Origin: Planosporangium flavigriseum
GTDB lineage: Bacteria; Actinomycetota; Actinomycetes; Mycobacteriales; Micromonosporaceae
Direction of reading: 5' to 3'
Length of the DNA stretch: 64,000 nucleotides
Assembly (NCBI RefSeq): GCF_011947225.1
Contig: NZ_JAATVW010000009.1
Coordinates: 62,001 to 126,000 of the forward strand
This document shows, piece by piece, positions 8,412-17,153 of this stretch. The translations under genes were made by a program, and so were the position numbers. The notes beneath the pieces are model-generated. The model was not told the DNA's origin. It did no database searches and saw only the letters and a program-made list of their open reading frames with translations. Numbering within the stretch: position 1 is the stretch's first letter; the number at the start of each line of letters is the position of its first letter.

Positions 8412-9665
8412 GTGAGCGCCACCGTCACGACGACCACCCGCCACGAGGGTTACCGCATCGGCGACCCCGGTTACCGGCGGTTGTCCATCGGCCTGTTCGC
8501 CGCCGGCATCGCGACGTTCTCCTCGCTGTACTGCGCCCAGCCGCTGTTGCCGATGTTCGCGTCCGCGTTCCGGATCGCCCCCGACCAGGCGGCGCTGAGC
8601 ATGTCGGTGACGACGATCGCGCTCGGCATCGGGATGCTCGTCGTCAGTCCGCTCTCCGACGGGTACGGCCGGGTCGGCTTCATCCGGATCTCGCTGGCCG
8701 TCACCGCGCTCGTCGGCCTCGGCTGTGCCCTGTCGCCGACCTGGCCGGTGCTGCTCACGCTGCGGGTCGCGCAGGGGATCGCCCTTGCCGGCCTGCCCGC
8801 CGTGGTGATGGCCTACCTGCGCGAGGAGGTGCAGGCGCAGATGCACGCGCGGGCCACCGGGTTGTACGTGTCCGGCTGCGCCATCGGCGGCATGCTCGGC
8901 CGGCTGTTCGCCGGCGGGCTGGCCGACCTCCTGGGGTGGCGGGCCGCCATCGGCGGCGTCGGGATCCTCACCCTGGCGTGCGCGGCCGTGGTGTTCGCGC
9001 TGCTGCCGCCGTCGTACGGGTTCGTCCCGTCCCCGCCGCGCCCCGCACGACTGGCCCGGCTGACCGGCCGGCTGCTCACCGACCCGGTCCTGCTCGCCCT
9101 GTACGCCATGGGCGCAGCCCTCAACGGCGCGTTCGTCGGGGTCTACAACGCGATGGCGTTCCGGCTGGCGGCCGAGCCGTACCACCTCAGCACCGCCGTG
9201 GCCGGCCTGGTGTTCGTCGTGTTCGGTATCGGCTCGTTCTCCTCGACCGTCGCCGGCCGCATCGCGAGCCGGATCGGGCGGCGACCGGTCGCCCCGGCCA
9301 CGGCCGTCGTCATGGCGGTCGGCATCCTGATCACCCTCGCCGAGCCGCTGCCGATCATCGCCGTCGGTCTGACGGTCATGACGATCGGCTTCTTCGCCGC
9401 GCACAGCCTGCTCGGCGGCTGGGTCGCCGCGCGGGCCCAACTCGGCGGCGGCGGCACCGGGCAGGCCTCCGCGACGTACCTCCTCGCCTTCTATGCGGGC
9501 TCGTCGGTGTTCGGGGCGATGGCCGGCACCGCCTGGACCGTCGGCGGCTGGCCGCAGGTGGTGGTCATGACGCTCGCGCTGACCGCCGTCGGTGGGCTGC
9601 TCGCCCTCGCGCTGATGCGGAGCCGCCCGCTGCCGGCCGCGGTGACCACGCCGGTTACTGACTGA
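8412..9665 (+). CDS. MFS transporter (YnfM/NepI-like exporter), copy 1
   Basis: 417-residue inner-membrane protein with twelve predicted hydrophobic segments. The second to third helices carry a major-facilitator loop motif (SPLSDGYGRVGFIRISL). The central part (GLYVSGCAIGGMLGRLFAGG) and the C-terminal block ARAQLGGGGTGQASATYLL are typical of the inner-membrane exporters named YnfM. The start is a GTG at 8412, divergent from the LysR gene. A second gene at 11422-12684 is clearly paralogous over the whole length, including the N-terminal YRRLS and the ARAQ block. The substrate is unknown; export of a small toxic compound is likely from the family. Confidence 0.9.
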   Translation: MSATVTTTTRHEGYRIGDPGYRRLSIGLFAAGIATFSSLYCAQPLLPMFASAFRIAPDQAALSMSVTTIALGIGMLVVSPLSDGYGRVGFIRISLAVTALVGLGCALSPTWPVLLTLRVAQGIALAGLPAVVMAYLREEVQAQMHARATGLYVSGCAIGGMLGRLFAGGLADLLGWRAAIGGVGILTLACAAVVFALLPPSYGFVPSPPRPARLARLTGRLLTDPVLLALYAMGAALNGAFVGVYNAMAFRLAAEPYHLSTAVAGLVFVVFGIGSFSSTVAGRIASRIGRRPVAPATAVVMAVGILITLAEPLPIIAVGLTVMTIGFFAAHSLLGGWVAARAQLGGGGTGQASATYLLAFYAGSSVFGAMAGTAWTVGGWPQVVVMTLALTAVGGLLALALMRSRPLPAAVTTPVTD

Positions 9666-9708
9666 GCCGGCTACTGACTGATCAGTGCCGGTTGGCGGCC
9701 GGCTCAGT
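9661..9708. terminator. Bidirectional terminator between convergent genes
   Basis: ACTGAGCCGGC at 9661-9671 pairs perfectly with GCCGGCTCAGT at 9698-9708. The hairpin spans the 38-base gap between the convergent MFS and Ser/Thr kinase stop codons. It has no T-tract, as is usual in GC-rich actinobacteria. Confidence 0.65.
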
Positions 9709-11335
9709 CGTCGTGCTTGCCGCCCTTCTTTTCTTTGCTGCCTTTGTCCCAGCGGTTCTTGGCGCCGGGTCCACCGCCGTTGTTCGCGGCGGTGTCGTTG
9801 TTCGCCGGGGTGCCGTTGTTCACGGGGATGGCAGCCGGGGCGCCGGTGACCGTCGCGCGGCACGGCGCGTCGTTGAGCGTGAAGGCCGTCGGAATCGGGT
9901 TGGACGCCTGGTATCCGCCGGTCATGCCCGCCGTGGCTGTCGCACCGGGAACGATGGCGGCCGACCCGCGCGCGGTCACTGCCTGGCCGGACTGTGCCCA
10001 GGTGGCGCCGGTACCGCTGGCCAGTCGCTGGTCGGCGGGGAAGTCGAAGCGGAGGGTCCAGTTCTCCACCGGCCGGGCGCCGCTGTTGACGACGGCGAGA
10101 TCGACGTCGAAGGTCCCGCCCTGGTCCCTCCTGGTCTGGTAGCGCACCTCGCAGGAGATCGGCGGCGCGGTCGCCTGCTGCTGCGCCGGCAGAGCCTCCG
10201 CCGTTGACTGCGTCTGCGACCCGGCGGTCGCCCAGGCAGTCAGCCCGGTGACGGTGACGAGGGCCGCCGCGCCCACAGCCAGCCAGCGCCGGTGTTCCCG
10301 CCAGCGCCCGGTCTTGAGGCTGGTTTTGATGCCGCTAAGGGCGCCGAGGGCCGCAGCGGCCGCTGCCTGCCAGGGACGGTGGGCCTTGGCGCTGTCGATG
10401 GCGGAGGTACTGCCGACGGTGCTGAGGACCGCCGTCTCGGCATCCTGTACGGGCGCCGGACTCCAGGTCAGCGTGTCGTCGAACGGAACGGCGGCCCGCA
10501 TCCCCACCGCGGCGGCGAGGGTACGGGCGGCCACGTCGGCCATGGGGCGGTCCTCGGGTTCCTTCGCGAGGCTGCGCGTGCAGACGTCAGCGACGGCTGC
10601 GGGCAGTCCGGCGATCGGCGGCAGCGGCCCCGGGTCGGTGTACCAGTGCGCCGTGATCATCTGAGTGACCGTCTCCGCCTGCCACGGCAGCCGGCCGGTG
10701 AGCATGCGGAACAGCAGCAGGCCCAGGGCGTACACGTCGCTGGCCGGGGTGACCGCCTTGCCCTTCAGCCGCTCGGGCGCCAGGTAGGCCGGGGTGCCGA
10801 GGATGTTCGTCGTACGGTCGGCGTCCGCGCCGACCAGCGCCGCGATCCCGAAGTCGACCACCTTCACCCCGGTCGCCGTGAGCATCACGTTCGCCGGTTT
10901 GATGTCGCGGTGCACGAGCCCCTGCGCGTGCGCTGCCGCCAGCGCCGCGGCCACCTCGGCTGCGATGCGTATCGCGGCTGACCAGGGCAGGACTTCCTGA
11001 GCGAGCCGGCTTTCCAGGGTGGTGCCGTTGATGAGTTCCATCACGACGAACGGCACCCGGGTGCCGTCCGGTTCGACCGCTTCGCCGTAGTCGTACACGC
11101 TCGTGATGTGCGGGTGGGAGAGCCGCGCCGCCGCCTGCGCCTCGGCGCGGATGCGATCCCGCGATCCCGCGTCGCCGGCGAACCGGCTGCTGAGCATCTT
11201 CACCGCGACGTGGCGGCCGAGCACCTCGTCATGGGCCCGCCACACCACTGACATGCCGCCCGCGCCGAGGCGGTCAAGCAGGCGGTACCGGTCGGTCAGT
11301 AGACGTACGGCTTCCATGGCCTCCCCGATGCCCAT
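9704..11335 (-). CDS. Membrane Ser/Thr protein kinase with C-terminal CBM2-like ectodomain
   Basis: 543 residues from the ATG at 11335. Residues about 10-270 are a Hanks-type kinase: glycine loop LGAGGMSVVW, VAVK lysine, catalytic HRDIKPANVM, DFG in VVDFGIAAL, and APERLKGKAV. A proline-poor linker leads to one membrane helix (LAVGAAALVTVTGLTAWAT, about 355). The outside part, from ISCEVRYQ to APCRATV, has two terminal cysteines and the NWTLRFDFP and GATWAQSG tryptophans of family 2 carbohydrate-binding modules. The tail is Asn/Lys-rich. It is an inside-kinase, outside-sugar-binder design. TTG 11341 is an alternative start. It sits between two paralogous MFS genes. Confidence 0.9.
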   Translation of the reverse strand: MGIGEAMEAVRLLTDRYRLLDRLGAGGMSVVWRAHDEVLGRHVAVKMLSSRFAGDAGSRDRIRAEAQAAARLSHPHITSVYDYGEAVEPDGTRVPFVVMELINGTTLESRLAQEVLPWSAAIRIAAEVAAALAAAHAQGLVHRDIKPANVMLTATGVKVVDFGIAALVGADADRTTNILGTPAYLAPERLKGKAVTPASDVYALGLLLFRMLTGRLPWQAETVTQMITAHWYTDPGPLPPIAGLPAAVADVCTRSLAKEPEDRPMADVAARTLAAAVGMRAAVPFDDTLTWSPAPVQDAETAVLSTVGSTSAIDSAKAHRPWQAAAAAALGALSGIKTSLKTGRWREHRRWLAVGAAALVTVTGLTAWATAGSQTQSTAEALPAQQQATAPPISCEVRYQTRRDQGGTFDVDLAVVNSGARPVENWTLRFDFPADQRLASGTGATWAQSGQAVTARGSAAIVPGATATAGMTGGYQASNPIPTAFTLNDAPCRATVTGAPAAIPVNNGTPANNDTAANNGGGPGAKNRWDKGSKEKKGGKHDD

Positions 11336-11421
11336 ATCCAAGATTCCCTACACCTCCATGCGTTAGCCGGGCCACTGTGTCGTCATTTTGAATCTGAATG
11401 CGGGCGAGAGATGTTTGACGG

Positions 11422-12684
11422 GTGCAAACTACCCGGACCGCCGCTACTACCGCAGTTCCCCGTCACGAAGGTCACCGCCTCGGCACCCCTGAGTACCGTC
11501 GGCTGTCCATTGCGTTGTTTGCCGCCGGTGTCGCGACATTCTCGTCGCTGTACTGCACCCAGCCGGTCCTGCCGCTACTCATGCACGGCTTCGGGGTCAC
11601 GCCCGCGCAGTCGGCGCTCACCGTCTCGCTGACGACGTTCGCCCTCGCCATCGGGATGCTGCTGGTCAGCCCGCTCTCCGACGCGTACGGGCGGGTCCGG
11701 TTCATGCGCCTCTCCCTCGCAGCCACCGCGATCGTGGGCCTGGCCTGCGCGGTCGCGCCGACCTGGTCGGTGCTGCTCGGGCTGCGTACCCTGCACGGGT
11801 TAGCCCTTGCGGGGCTGCCCGCGGTCGCCATGGCGTACCTGCGTGAGGAGGTGCACCGGGAGGCGCACGCCCGCGCCGCCGGGCTGTACATCTCCGGCAC
11901 CGCCCTCGGTGGCATGCTCGGGCGGCTGGTCGCCGGCGGCCTGGCCGATCTCCTGGGGTGGCGCGCCGCCGTCGGCGGCGTCGCCGTCCTCGCCGTCGTG
12001 TGCGCGATCGCGGTCTTCGCCCTGCTGCCGGCGTCGCGCGGGTTCGTCGCGGCGCCGCCCAGCCCCGCGCGGCTGGCCAAGCTGAGCGCCCGACTGCTCA
12101 CCGACCCGGTCCTGCTCGCCCTCTACGGCATCGCCGCTGCCCTGATGGGCGCGTTCGTCGCCGTGTTCAACGCGCTCGGGTTCCGGCTGGCGGGCGCTCC
12201 GTACCACCTCAGCGCCGGCGTGGCCGGCCTCGTGTTCCTCGTGTACCCACTGGGCTCGGTCGCGTCGGCGCTGTCCGGCCGGCTCGCCGGCCGGTTCGGG
12301 CAGCGTCCGGTCGTACCGGTCGGGATTCTTGTCATGGCGGTCGGGATCCTGCTGACGCTGGCTTCTCCGCTGCCGCTGGTCGTCCTCGGCCTGGCGGTGC
12401 TGACGTTCGGTTTCTTCGCCGCGCACGGCGTCGCCAGTGGCTGGGTCGCGGCCCGGGCGCAGGTCGGTGGCGGGGGAACGGGGCAGGCGTCGGCGCTGTA
12501 CCTGCTGGCGTACTACGTGGGTGGGTCGGTGTTCGGGGCGATGGCCGGCGGGGCCTGGACCTCGGGTGGGTGGCCGCACGTGGTCGTCATGACGGTCGTG
12601 TTGGCGGTTGTTGGTGGGGTGCTGGCGCTCGCGCTGACCCGGACCCGGCCGCTGCCGGGAGCGTCAATCCCGACCGCAGGCTGA
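11422..12684 (+). CDS. MFS transporter (YnfM/NepI-like exporter), copy 2
   Basis: 420-residue polytopic membrane protein, paralogue of the gene at 8412-9665. Both share YRRLSIALFAAG near the start, ATFSSLYC, SPLSDAYGRV, GLPAVAMAYLREEV and ARAQVGGGGTGQAS. The start is a GTG at 11422 (MQTTRTAATT). Unlike copy 1 it has no LysR neighbour; it is divergent from the Ser/Thr kinase with 86 bases between starts. The two copies flank the kinase, which suggests a local duplication. Substrate unknown. Confidence 0.9.
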   Translation: MQTTRTAATTAVPRHEGHRLGTPEYRRLSIALFAAGVATFSSLYCTQPVLPLLMHGFGVTPAQSALTVSLTTFALAIGMLLVSPLSDAYGRVRFMRLSLAATAIVGLACAVAPTWSVLLGLRTLHGLALAGLPAVAMAYLREEVHREAHARAAGLYISGTALGGMLGRLVAGGLADLLGWRAAVGGVAVLAVVCAIAVFALLPASRGFVAAPPSPARLAKLSARLLTDPVLLALYGIAAALMGAFVAVFNALGFRLAGAPYHLSAGVAGLVFLVYPLGSVASALSGRLAGRFGQRPVVPVGILVMAVGILLTLASPLPLVVLGLAVLTFGFFAAHGVASGWVAARAQVGGGGTGQASALYLLAYYVGGSVFGAMAGGAWTSGGWPHVVVMTVVLAVVGGVLALALTRTRPLPGASIPTAG

Positions 12685-12792
12685 CCCCTTCCGTTGGCGG
12701 CCTGGGTGCGCACCCTCGCGCTCACCCGTATCCGCCCGCTGTTCGTCGCCGTGGCCGGCGATCCGGTCACTGCTGTTGATTAACACGCAGGT

Positions 12793-12823
12793 CGTATCGG
12801 GTAGGCCGGTATTCGTATTGGAC
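12793..12823 (+). promoter_or_regulatory. Shared 31-bp control element, copy A
   Basis: In the 304-base gap before the propeller gene I see CGTATCG, then ten bases, then TATT, two bases and TATTGGAC. The same pattern with exactly the same spacing recurs at 15583-15613 before the monooxygenase gene. It lies 165 bases upstream of the ATG at 12989. A promoter or activator site for the LysR regulator encoded between the two targets is inferred. Confidence 0.55.
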
Positions 12824-12988
12824 TTAGGTCTCCGCTCCCAAGAGAGTTTGGTGTACGTCCGGTCAGAACGTCGGAGTTAGCAGGCGCTTGCGCCCTCTGG
12901 TCGGCCGTTGCCCGCGCGCGCCGTCTTCCACCGCCCGTCCAGACGAAGAAGCGGCTACGCGCACACTCGCACGGAATGGAGACCGCGT

Positions 12989-14227
12989 ATGAGCAACTCT
13001 GACGACATAAAGCCCGACAGCGCCAAGGGCTTCGCCCTCCTCGGTCACTCCGACCAGGGCGGGAGGGGTGACGGTTGCCAGGTAATGATCAACAAGGGCC
13101 ATGCCTTCGTCGGGCATATGTTCAGCGGTGGATTCTCGGTGATCGACGTCCGGGACCCGCGCAAGCCGGAGACCGTGAACTTCGTCGCCGCACCGCCGAA
13201 CACGTGGTCGATCCACCTCCAGACCCACGGCGACATCATGCTGGTCATCAACGAGTTCGACTTCTTCTCGCAGTACCAGAGCGAGACCGACTACTACGGC
13301 GGTTCGGTCAACGAAACGGGAGACCAGAACTTCGCCGCCGGTATCCGTGTGTTCGACATCGCGAACCCGGCTGAGCCGCGAGAAATCGGGTTCATGCCGG
13401 TGGACGGCAAGGGCGTGCACCGGATCTGGTGGGACGGCGGCCAGTACGCCTACGCATCGATCCTGCCGTGGGGGTACACCGATCACATCTTCGCGACGAT
13501 CGACCTGAGTGATCCGACCAAGCCACGTGAGGTCGGCCGCTGGTGGATACCCGGAATGTGGACCGCCGGTGGCGAGGAGCCGCAGTGGACCAACCGGTGG
13601 GCGCTGCACCACGGACTGGAAGCCAACGGCATCGTGTACAGCGCCTGGCGCGACGGAGGACTGGTCCTGCTCGACGTCAAGGACCCGACCAAGCCGGAGA
13701 TGCTGTCGCACCTGAACTGGAGCCCGCCGTTCGGCGGTGGCACCCACTCCTGCCTGCCGCTGCCCGACCGGGGACTGGTGGTCGTGGCCGACGAGGCGGT
13801 GGCCGACGAGTGTGCCGACGGCGTCAAGTACATCTGGGTCGTGGACGTCCGTGAGCCCACCAATCCGGTGACGATTTCGACGTTCCCGACACCCTCGGAC
13901 GCGGACTACCGCGCAAAGGGCGGCCACTTCGGTCCGCACAATCTGCACGAAAACCGGATCGGTTCCTTCCAGAGTTCCGACCTCATCTTCGCCACCTACC
14001 AGAACGCCGGCGTGCGCGCGTTCGACCTCACTGACCCCTTTGCGCCCCGCGAGGTTGCGCACTTCGTTCCGCCGGCTCCGAAGAACTGGACGGACTACCG
14101 GCAGGGGCGGCCACGGGTCACCCACACCTGCGACGTCTACGTCGATGCCAACGGGCTGGCCTACACAACGGACTTCTGTGGGGGAGGCCTGTACATTCTC
14201 GAGTACCAGGGAAGCTCACAGCGCTAA
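12989..14227 (+). CDS. LVIVD-repeat beta-propeller protein
   Basis: 412-residue soluble protein without a signal peptide. Repeating blades end in FSVIDVRDPRKPE, IRVFDIANPAEPRE, IDLSDPTKPRE, LVLLDVKDPTKPE, VVDVREPTNPV and VRAFDLTDPFAPRE, the LVIVD repeat signature. Histidines recur at equivalent blade positions (WSIHLQTHG, GVHRIWW, ALHHGLE, GTHSCLP, GHFGPHNLHENR, VTHTCDVY), suggesting a metal or active site at the propeller centre; this is inference. The ATG at 12989 has GGAGA upstream. It opens the monooxygenase/importer cluster and shares a control element with the monooxygenase gene. Its biochemical function is unknown. Confidence 0.82.
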   Translation: MSNSDDIKPDSAKGFALLGHSDQGGRGDGCQVMINKGHAFVGHMFSGGFSVIDVRDPRKPETVNFVAAPPNTWSIHLQTHGDIMLVINEFDFFSQYQSETDYYGGSVNETGDQNFAAGIRVFDIANPAEPREIGFMPVDGKGVHRIWWDGGQYAYASILPWGYTDHIFATIDLSDPTKPREVGRWWIPGMWTAGGEEPQWTNRWALHHGLEANGIVYSAWRDGGLVLLDVKDPTKPEMLSHLNWSPPFGGGTHSCLPLPDRGLVVVADEAVADECADGVKYIWVVDVREPTNPVTISTFPTPSDADYRAKGGHFGPHNLHENRIGSFQSSDLIFATYQNAGVRAFDLTDPFAPREVAHFVPPAPKNWTDYRQGRPRVTHTCDVYVDANGLAYTTDFCGGGLYILEYQGSSQR

Positions 14228-14240
14228 CCGAATTATCACC

Positions 14241-14335
14241 GGGTACCGGCGCCGGGTGCGCTGGTCGGTGCCCCCTGCCCCGACGCCCGCTCCCGATGCC
14301 GGCGCGTGCCAGCAGGCAGGACCGCGCCGGTACCC
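14241..14335. repeat. Long-spaced inverted repeat after the propeller gene
   Basis: GGGTACCGGCGC at 14241-14252 is perfectly complementary to 14324-14335, with 71 bases between. It starts 13 bases after the propeller gene stop and lies within the 338-base gap before the LysR start. It could fold as a terminator with an internal structured loop. Nothing else is recognised in that gap. Confidence 0.45.
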
Positions 14336-14565
14336 GTGTCGATTCGACCTCTGACCGTATGTCCGGCGATCACTGTCTTCAGCGCTCTGGCCTGGCACTC
14401 AAACCGCTGGTATACAAGCATACCCATAGAGGGCCGTTGCAAGATGACTGGACGCCTGTGGGGGGTTTGACTGTGGTCTTGTCTGAGCAGGGTGTTGCAC
14501 CGCAATCCGTTTTCGAGCAAGGCGTTACGGTCGGGAAAATAGCGACTGCTCAATGTGCGCCCGGG

Positions 14566-15486
14566 GTGGAGCTTCGTCACCTCCGTTACTTTTTGGCCTT
14601 GTATGAGGAACTGCACTTCGGCCGGGCTGCCACCCGCCTCCAGATGGCACAACCACCGCTCTCCCAGTCGATCCGGAAGTTGGAGGAGGCGCTCGGGGTA
14701 CGGCTGTTCCACCGGACGAGCCGGACGGTCGCACCGACGGAGGCTGGACGCGTGTTCGCCGAACACGTGCGTCCGTTGCTGGCGAGTTTCGAAGCCGCGG
14801 TAGCCGACACCAAGCAGGCCGGAGGTACTACCTCACAACTGCGGATCGGATGCGTGCCGGACGTTCCCATTGAGCGCCTACTCAAATTCATCGAACTCAT
14901 GCGGGTGGCGAACCCGGGCGTGCAGACACAGGTCACGCAGCTCCTGGCGCGCGAACAGGTGAGCCGCCTGCAAGAGGGAACGCTCGAGTACGGCATCTTC
15001 CACCATGCGGAAGACCATGACGGCATCGAGCTCGTACCGCTGTTCTTCGGCGAGCAGCTTGCCGCTTTCCTGCCGAAAAATCATCGCTTGGCGGCGCACG
15101 ACAGCCTGGGCCCGGATGACCTGGAGGAAGAGGATCTCGCCATCTTCTCCCGGGCAAATGATCCGGCGCTGCATGACCTCCTCCTCGCATCCATCGAGGA
15201 AGCCGGGTATCGGTTCCGCAGCGTCCGGGATGCTGGATGTTTCACCGCCCGCGACGTCATGCTCGCCGTGGCAAGCGGACTGGGAGTCGCTTTCCGTCCC
15301 TTCTCTTTCAAAGACGCGAGCGACGCTGGAAGCTTGGTGAGCCGTCGTCCCATCAGTCCGCCCATCGAGATGCCCGAGACGGTAATCGCGTGGGCGTCCA
15401 ACGCGCCGCGCAAGCTGCGAAGTATCACCGAGTCAGTACGAGCCGTAGCCGACCTCTTACGCCAGACGGCCGACGACGCCTTCTGA
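14566..15486 (+). CDS. LysR family transcriptional regulator
   Basis: 306 residues from the GTG at 14566, giving the canonical opening VELRHLRYFLALYEELHFGRAA, followed by QPPLSQSIRKLEEALGVRLF and the effector domain. The frame is open further upstream to 14296, but that stretch has no family homology, so the start is placed at the conserved residue; the true start could be a little upstream. It lies in the same orientation between the propeller and monooxygenase genes and probably controls both. Terminated by a good hairpin at 15504-15539. Confidence 0.9.
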   Translation: MELRHLRYFLALYEELHFGRAATRLQMAQPPLSQSIRKLEEALGVRLFHRTSRTVAPTEAGRVFAEHVRPLLASFEAAVADTKQAGGTTSQLRIGCVPDVPIERLLKFIELMRVANPGVQTQVTQLLAREQVSRLQEGTLEYGIFHHAEDHDGIELVPLFFGEQLAAFLPKNHRLAAHDSLGPDDLEEEDLAIFSRANDPALHDLLLASIEEAGYRFRSVRDAGCFTARDVMLAVASGLGVAFRPFSFKDASDAGSLVSRRPISPPIEMPETVIAWASNAPRKLRSITESVRAVADLLRQTADDAF

Positions 15487-15503
15487 TCCGCTTCATTCTC
15501 GCC

Positions 15504-15539
15504 AGCTGGGGCACCGTTCAACCGGTCGGTGCCCCAGCT
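15504..15539 (+). terminator. Terminator of the LysR gene
   Basis: AGCTGGGGCACCG (15504-15516) pairs perfectly with 15527-15539 across a 10-base loop, 18 bases after the LysR stop. No T-tract follows. It separates the LysR transcript from the monooxygenase promoter element at 15583. Confidence 0.7.
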
Positions 15540-15582
15540 GCTCATTCATGCCCGGCGCGCGGTGTCGTATCCACACTCATCA

Positions 15583-15613
15583 CGTATCGCCGGCTCGGCT
15601 ATTGATATTGGAC
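15583..15613 (+). promoter_or_regulatory. Shared 31-bp control element, copy B
   Basis: CGTATCG-N10-TATT-N2-TATTGGAC, the same pattern and spacing as at 12793-12823. It lies 137 bases before the monooxygenase ATG. Conservation of 19 defined positions in otherwise unlike intergenic DNA argues for a common regulator of the two genes. Confidence 0.55.
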
Positions 15614-15750
15614 ACCGATGCGCATCCACACGAGAGTTGCTGTGTAGAGAAACGCCTACGCAGCCAGGCCAACCATCGGGCCAGAGACATCGCCAGCCAG
15701 GACCGGCGGCGGCGTGGGCAGCCTGCATCGAAGAAGCGGAGCTGCACTAC

Positions 15751-16968
15751 ATGGATGAGAACACAAGCACAGTCACCCGACCCGTCAAGGGAATCGACGC
15801 AGCGCTCGCGATCGCCGGCGAACTCGCCGATCGGTGGCGCCTCGGGGCCGTCGAGCGTGACCGGACCCGGGCCTTCCCACACGCGGAGATCGCCGAGCTC
15901 AAGACCAGCGGGATTCACGCGCTCGGTGTTCCCGAGGCCGACGGCGGATCCGGCGCGACGTACGGGGAGCGTTGCCGGGTGCTGCGCCGGATCGCTGAAG
16001 TCGACCCCAGCATCGGCCAGATCTTTCTCGTCCACCTGTACTGGACCGAGGTGATGAACCAGGCCGCGCCCGAGCAGCTGCGGTCAGAACTCAACCAGAA
16101 GATCGCCCGGGGTGAACTGTGGCTCGGTAACGCCGCCTCAGAGCTGGGAACGAGAACGGCGGTCGAGTCCAGCCTGACGATGAGCAAGGACGGAACCGGT
16201 TGGCTGCTGAACGGCAGGAAGTTCTACTGCACGGGTAGCCTCGCGGCCGATCTGCTCGTCGTGACCGGCTCGGACCCCGCCACGCAGGAGCACCGTCTCG
16301 CGTTCGTACCCGTGGACACACCGGGGGTGAGCATCATCGACGACTGGTCCGGAATGGGCCAGCGCGGCACCTCCAGCGGCAGTGCCGAGTTCGTCAACGC
16401 CCGGGTGCCGGCCAGCCGCGTACCCGATCCCGACACCTTCATGGGCCTTTTCGAGTCCCAGTCAAGCATGATCACGGTTTTCGCGCAGAGCCTCCTGTCC
16501 TCCATTCACGTCGGCATCGCCAAGAACGCGCTGCACGACACGATCGAGTACGTGCGGTCGCGGGCCAGGCCGTGGTTCCAGAGCGACGTGAACCGGGCCA
16601 GCGACGACCCGTACGTGCTGCGGCACATCGGACGCATGCAGGCCCAGCTGGACGCGACCGAGGCGCTGCAGGACCGGGCCTACCAGATCATGGACGACGC
16701 CGGGGCGTCACCGTCGGACACCGGACGCGGCGAGGCCATCGTCGCCGTGTCAAAGGTGAAGCTGATGTCCACAGAGGTCGGTCTGGAGATCTGCGAGCGC
16801 TTGTTCCAGGTCTCGGGAGCCTCCGGCACCGTTGCCAAGTACGGTCTCGACCGGCACTGGCGGAACCTGCGCACGCTCTCGTTGCACGACCCGGTGGACT
16901 ACAAGGCGAAGCTCATCGGCGACCACGCGGTCAACCACCGCTACCCGCGGGTGTCGTACTACACCTAG
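15751..16968 (+). CDS. Acyl-CoA-dehydrogenase-fold flavin monooxygenase (SfnB/DszC-like)
   Basis: 405 residues from the ATG at 15751. The whole length has the acyl-CoA dehydrogenase fold: N-terminal helical domain with ELKTSGIHALGVPEADGGSG, middle domain with LNGRKFYCTGSLAADLLVV and GMGQRGTSSGSAEF, and C-terminal helices ending LHDPVDYKAKLIGD. The GTSSGSAEF and HDPV features fit the SfnB/DszC group, which are reduced-flavin-dependent monooxygenases rather than true dehydrogenases. A flavin reductase ends the same cluster (21994-22617), the expected partner. The likely role is oxygenation of a small organosulfur or aromatic compound; the substrate is not determined. Confidence 0.85.
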   Translation: MDENTSTVTRPVKGIDAALAIAGELADRWRLGAVERDRTRAFPHAEIAELKTSGIHALGVPEADGGSGATYGERCRVLRRIAEVDPSIGQIFLVHLYWTEVMNQAAPEQLRSELNQKIARGELWLGNAASELGTRTAVESSLTMSKDGTGWLLNGRKFYCTGSLAADLLVVTGSDPATQEHRLAFVPVDTPGVSIIDDWSGMGQRGTSSGSAEFVNARVPASRVPDPDTFMGLFESQSSMITVFAQSLLSSIHVGIAKNALHDTIEYVRSRARPWFQSDVNRASDDPYVLRHIGRMQAQLDATEALQDRAYQIMDDAGASPSDTGRGEAIVAVSKVKLMSTEVGLEICERLFQVSGASGTVAKYGLDRHWRNLRTLSLHDPVDYKAKLIGDHAVNHRYPRVSYYT

Positions 16969-17022
16969 TCCCAGCGTTCCCGAGGCACGTATCCGCTGCA
17001 CTGCATAGCCGCTGTTGCAGCC

Positions 17023-17046
17023 GGCGCCAGCGTCGTCGCTGGCGCC
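17023..17046 (+). terminator. Hairpin between monooxygenase and importer genes
   Basis: GGCGCCAGCG (17023-17032) pairs perfectly with 17037-17046 across a 4-base TCGT loop. It is 55 bases after the monooxygenase stop and may terminate or attenuate transcription into the importer operon. Confidence 0.6.
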
Positions 17047-17153
17047 TGACTGCTCGCGTCCGCTGTCGCGCAGTCAATCACCGTACGTATGGCGTGGCCG
17101 TGACTGCGCGGATGAGATCCGACAGCGTCCGGCAATCACCGGAAGGGCAGAAG

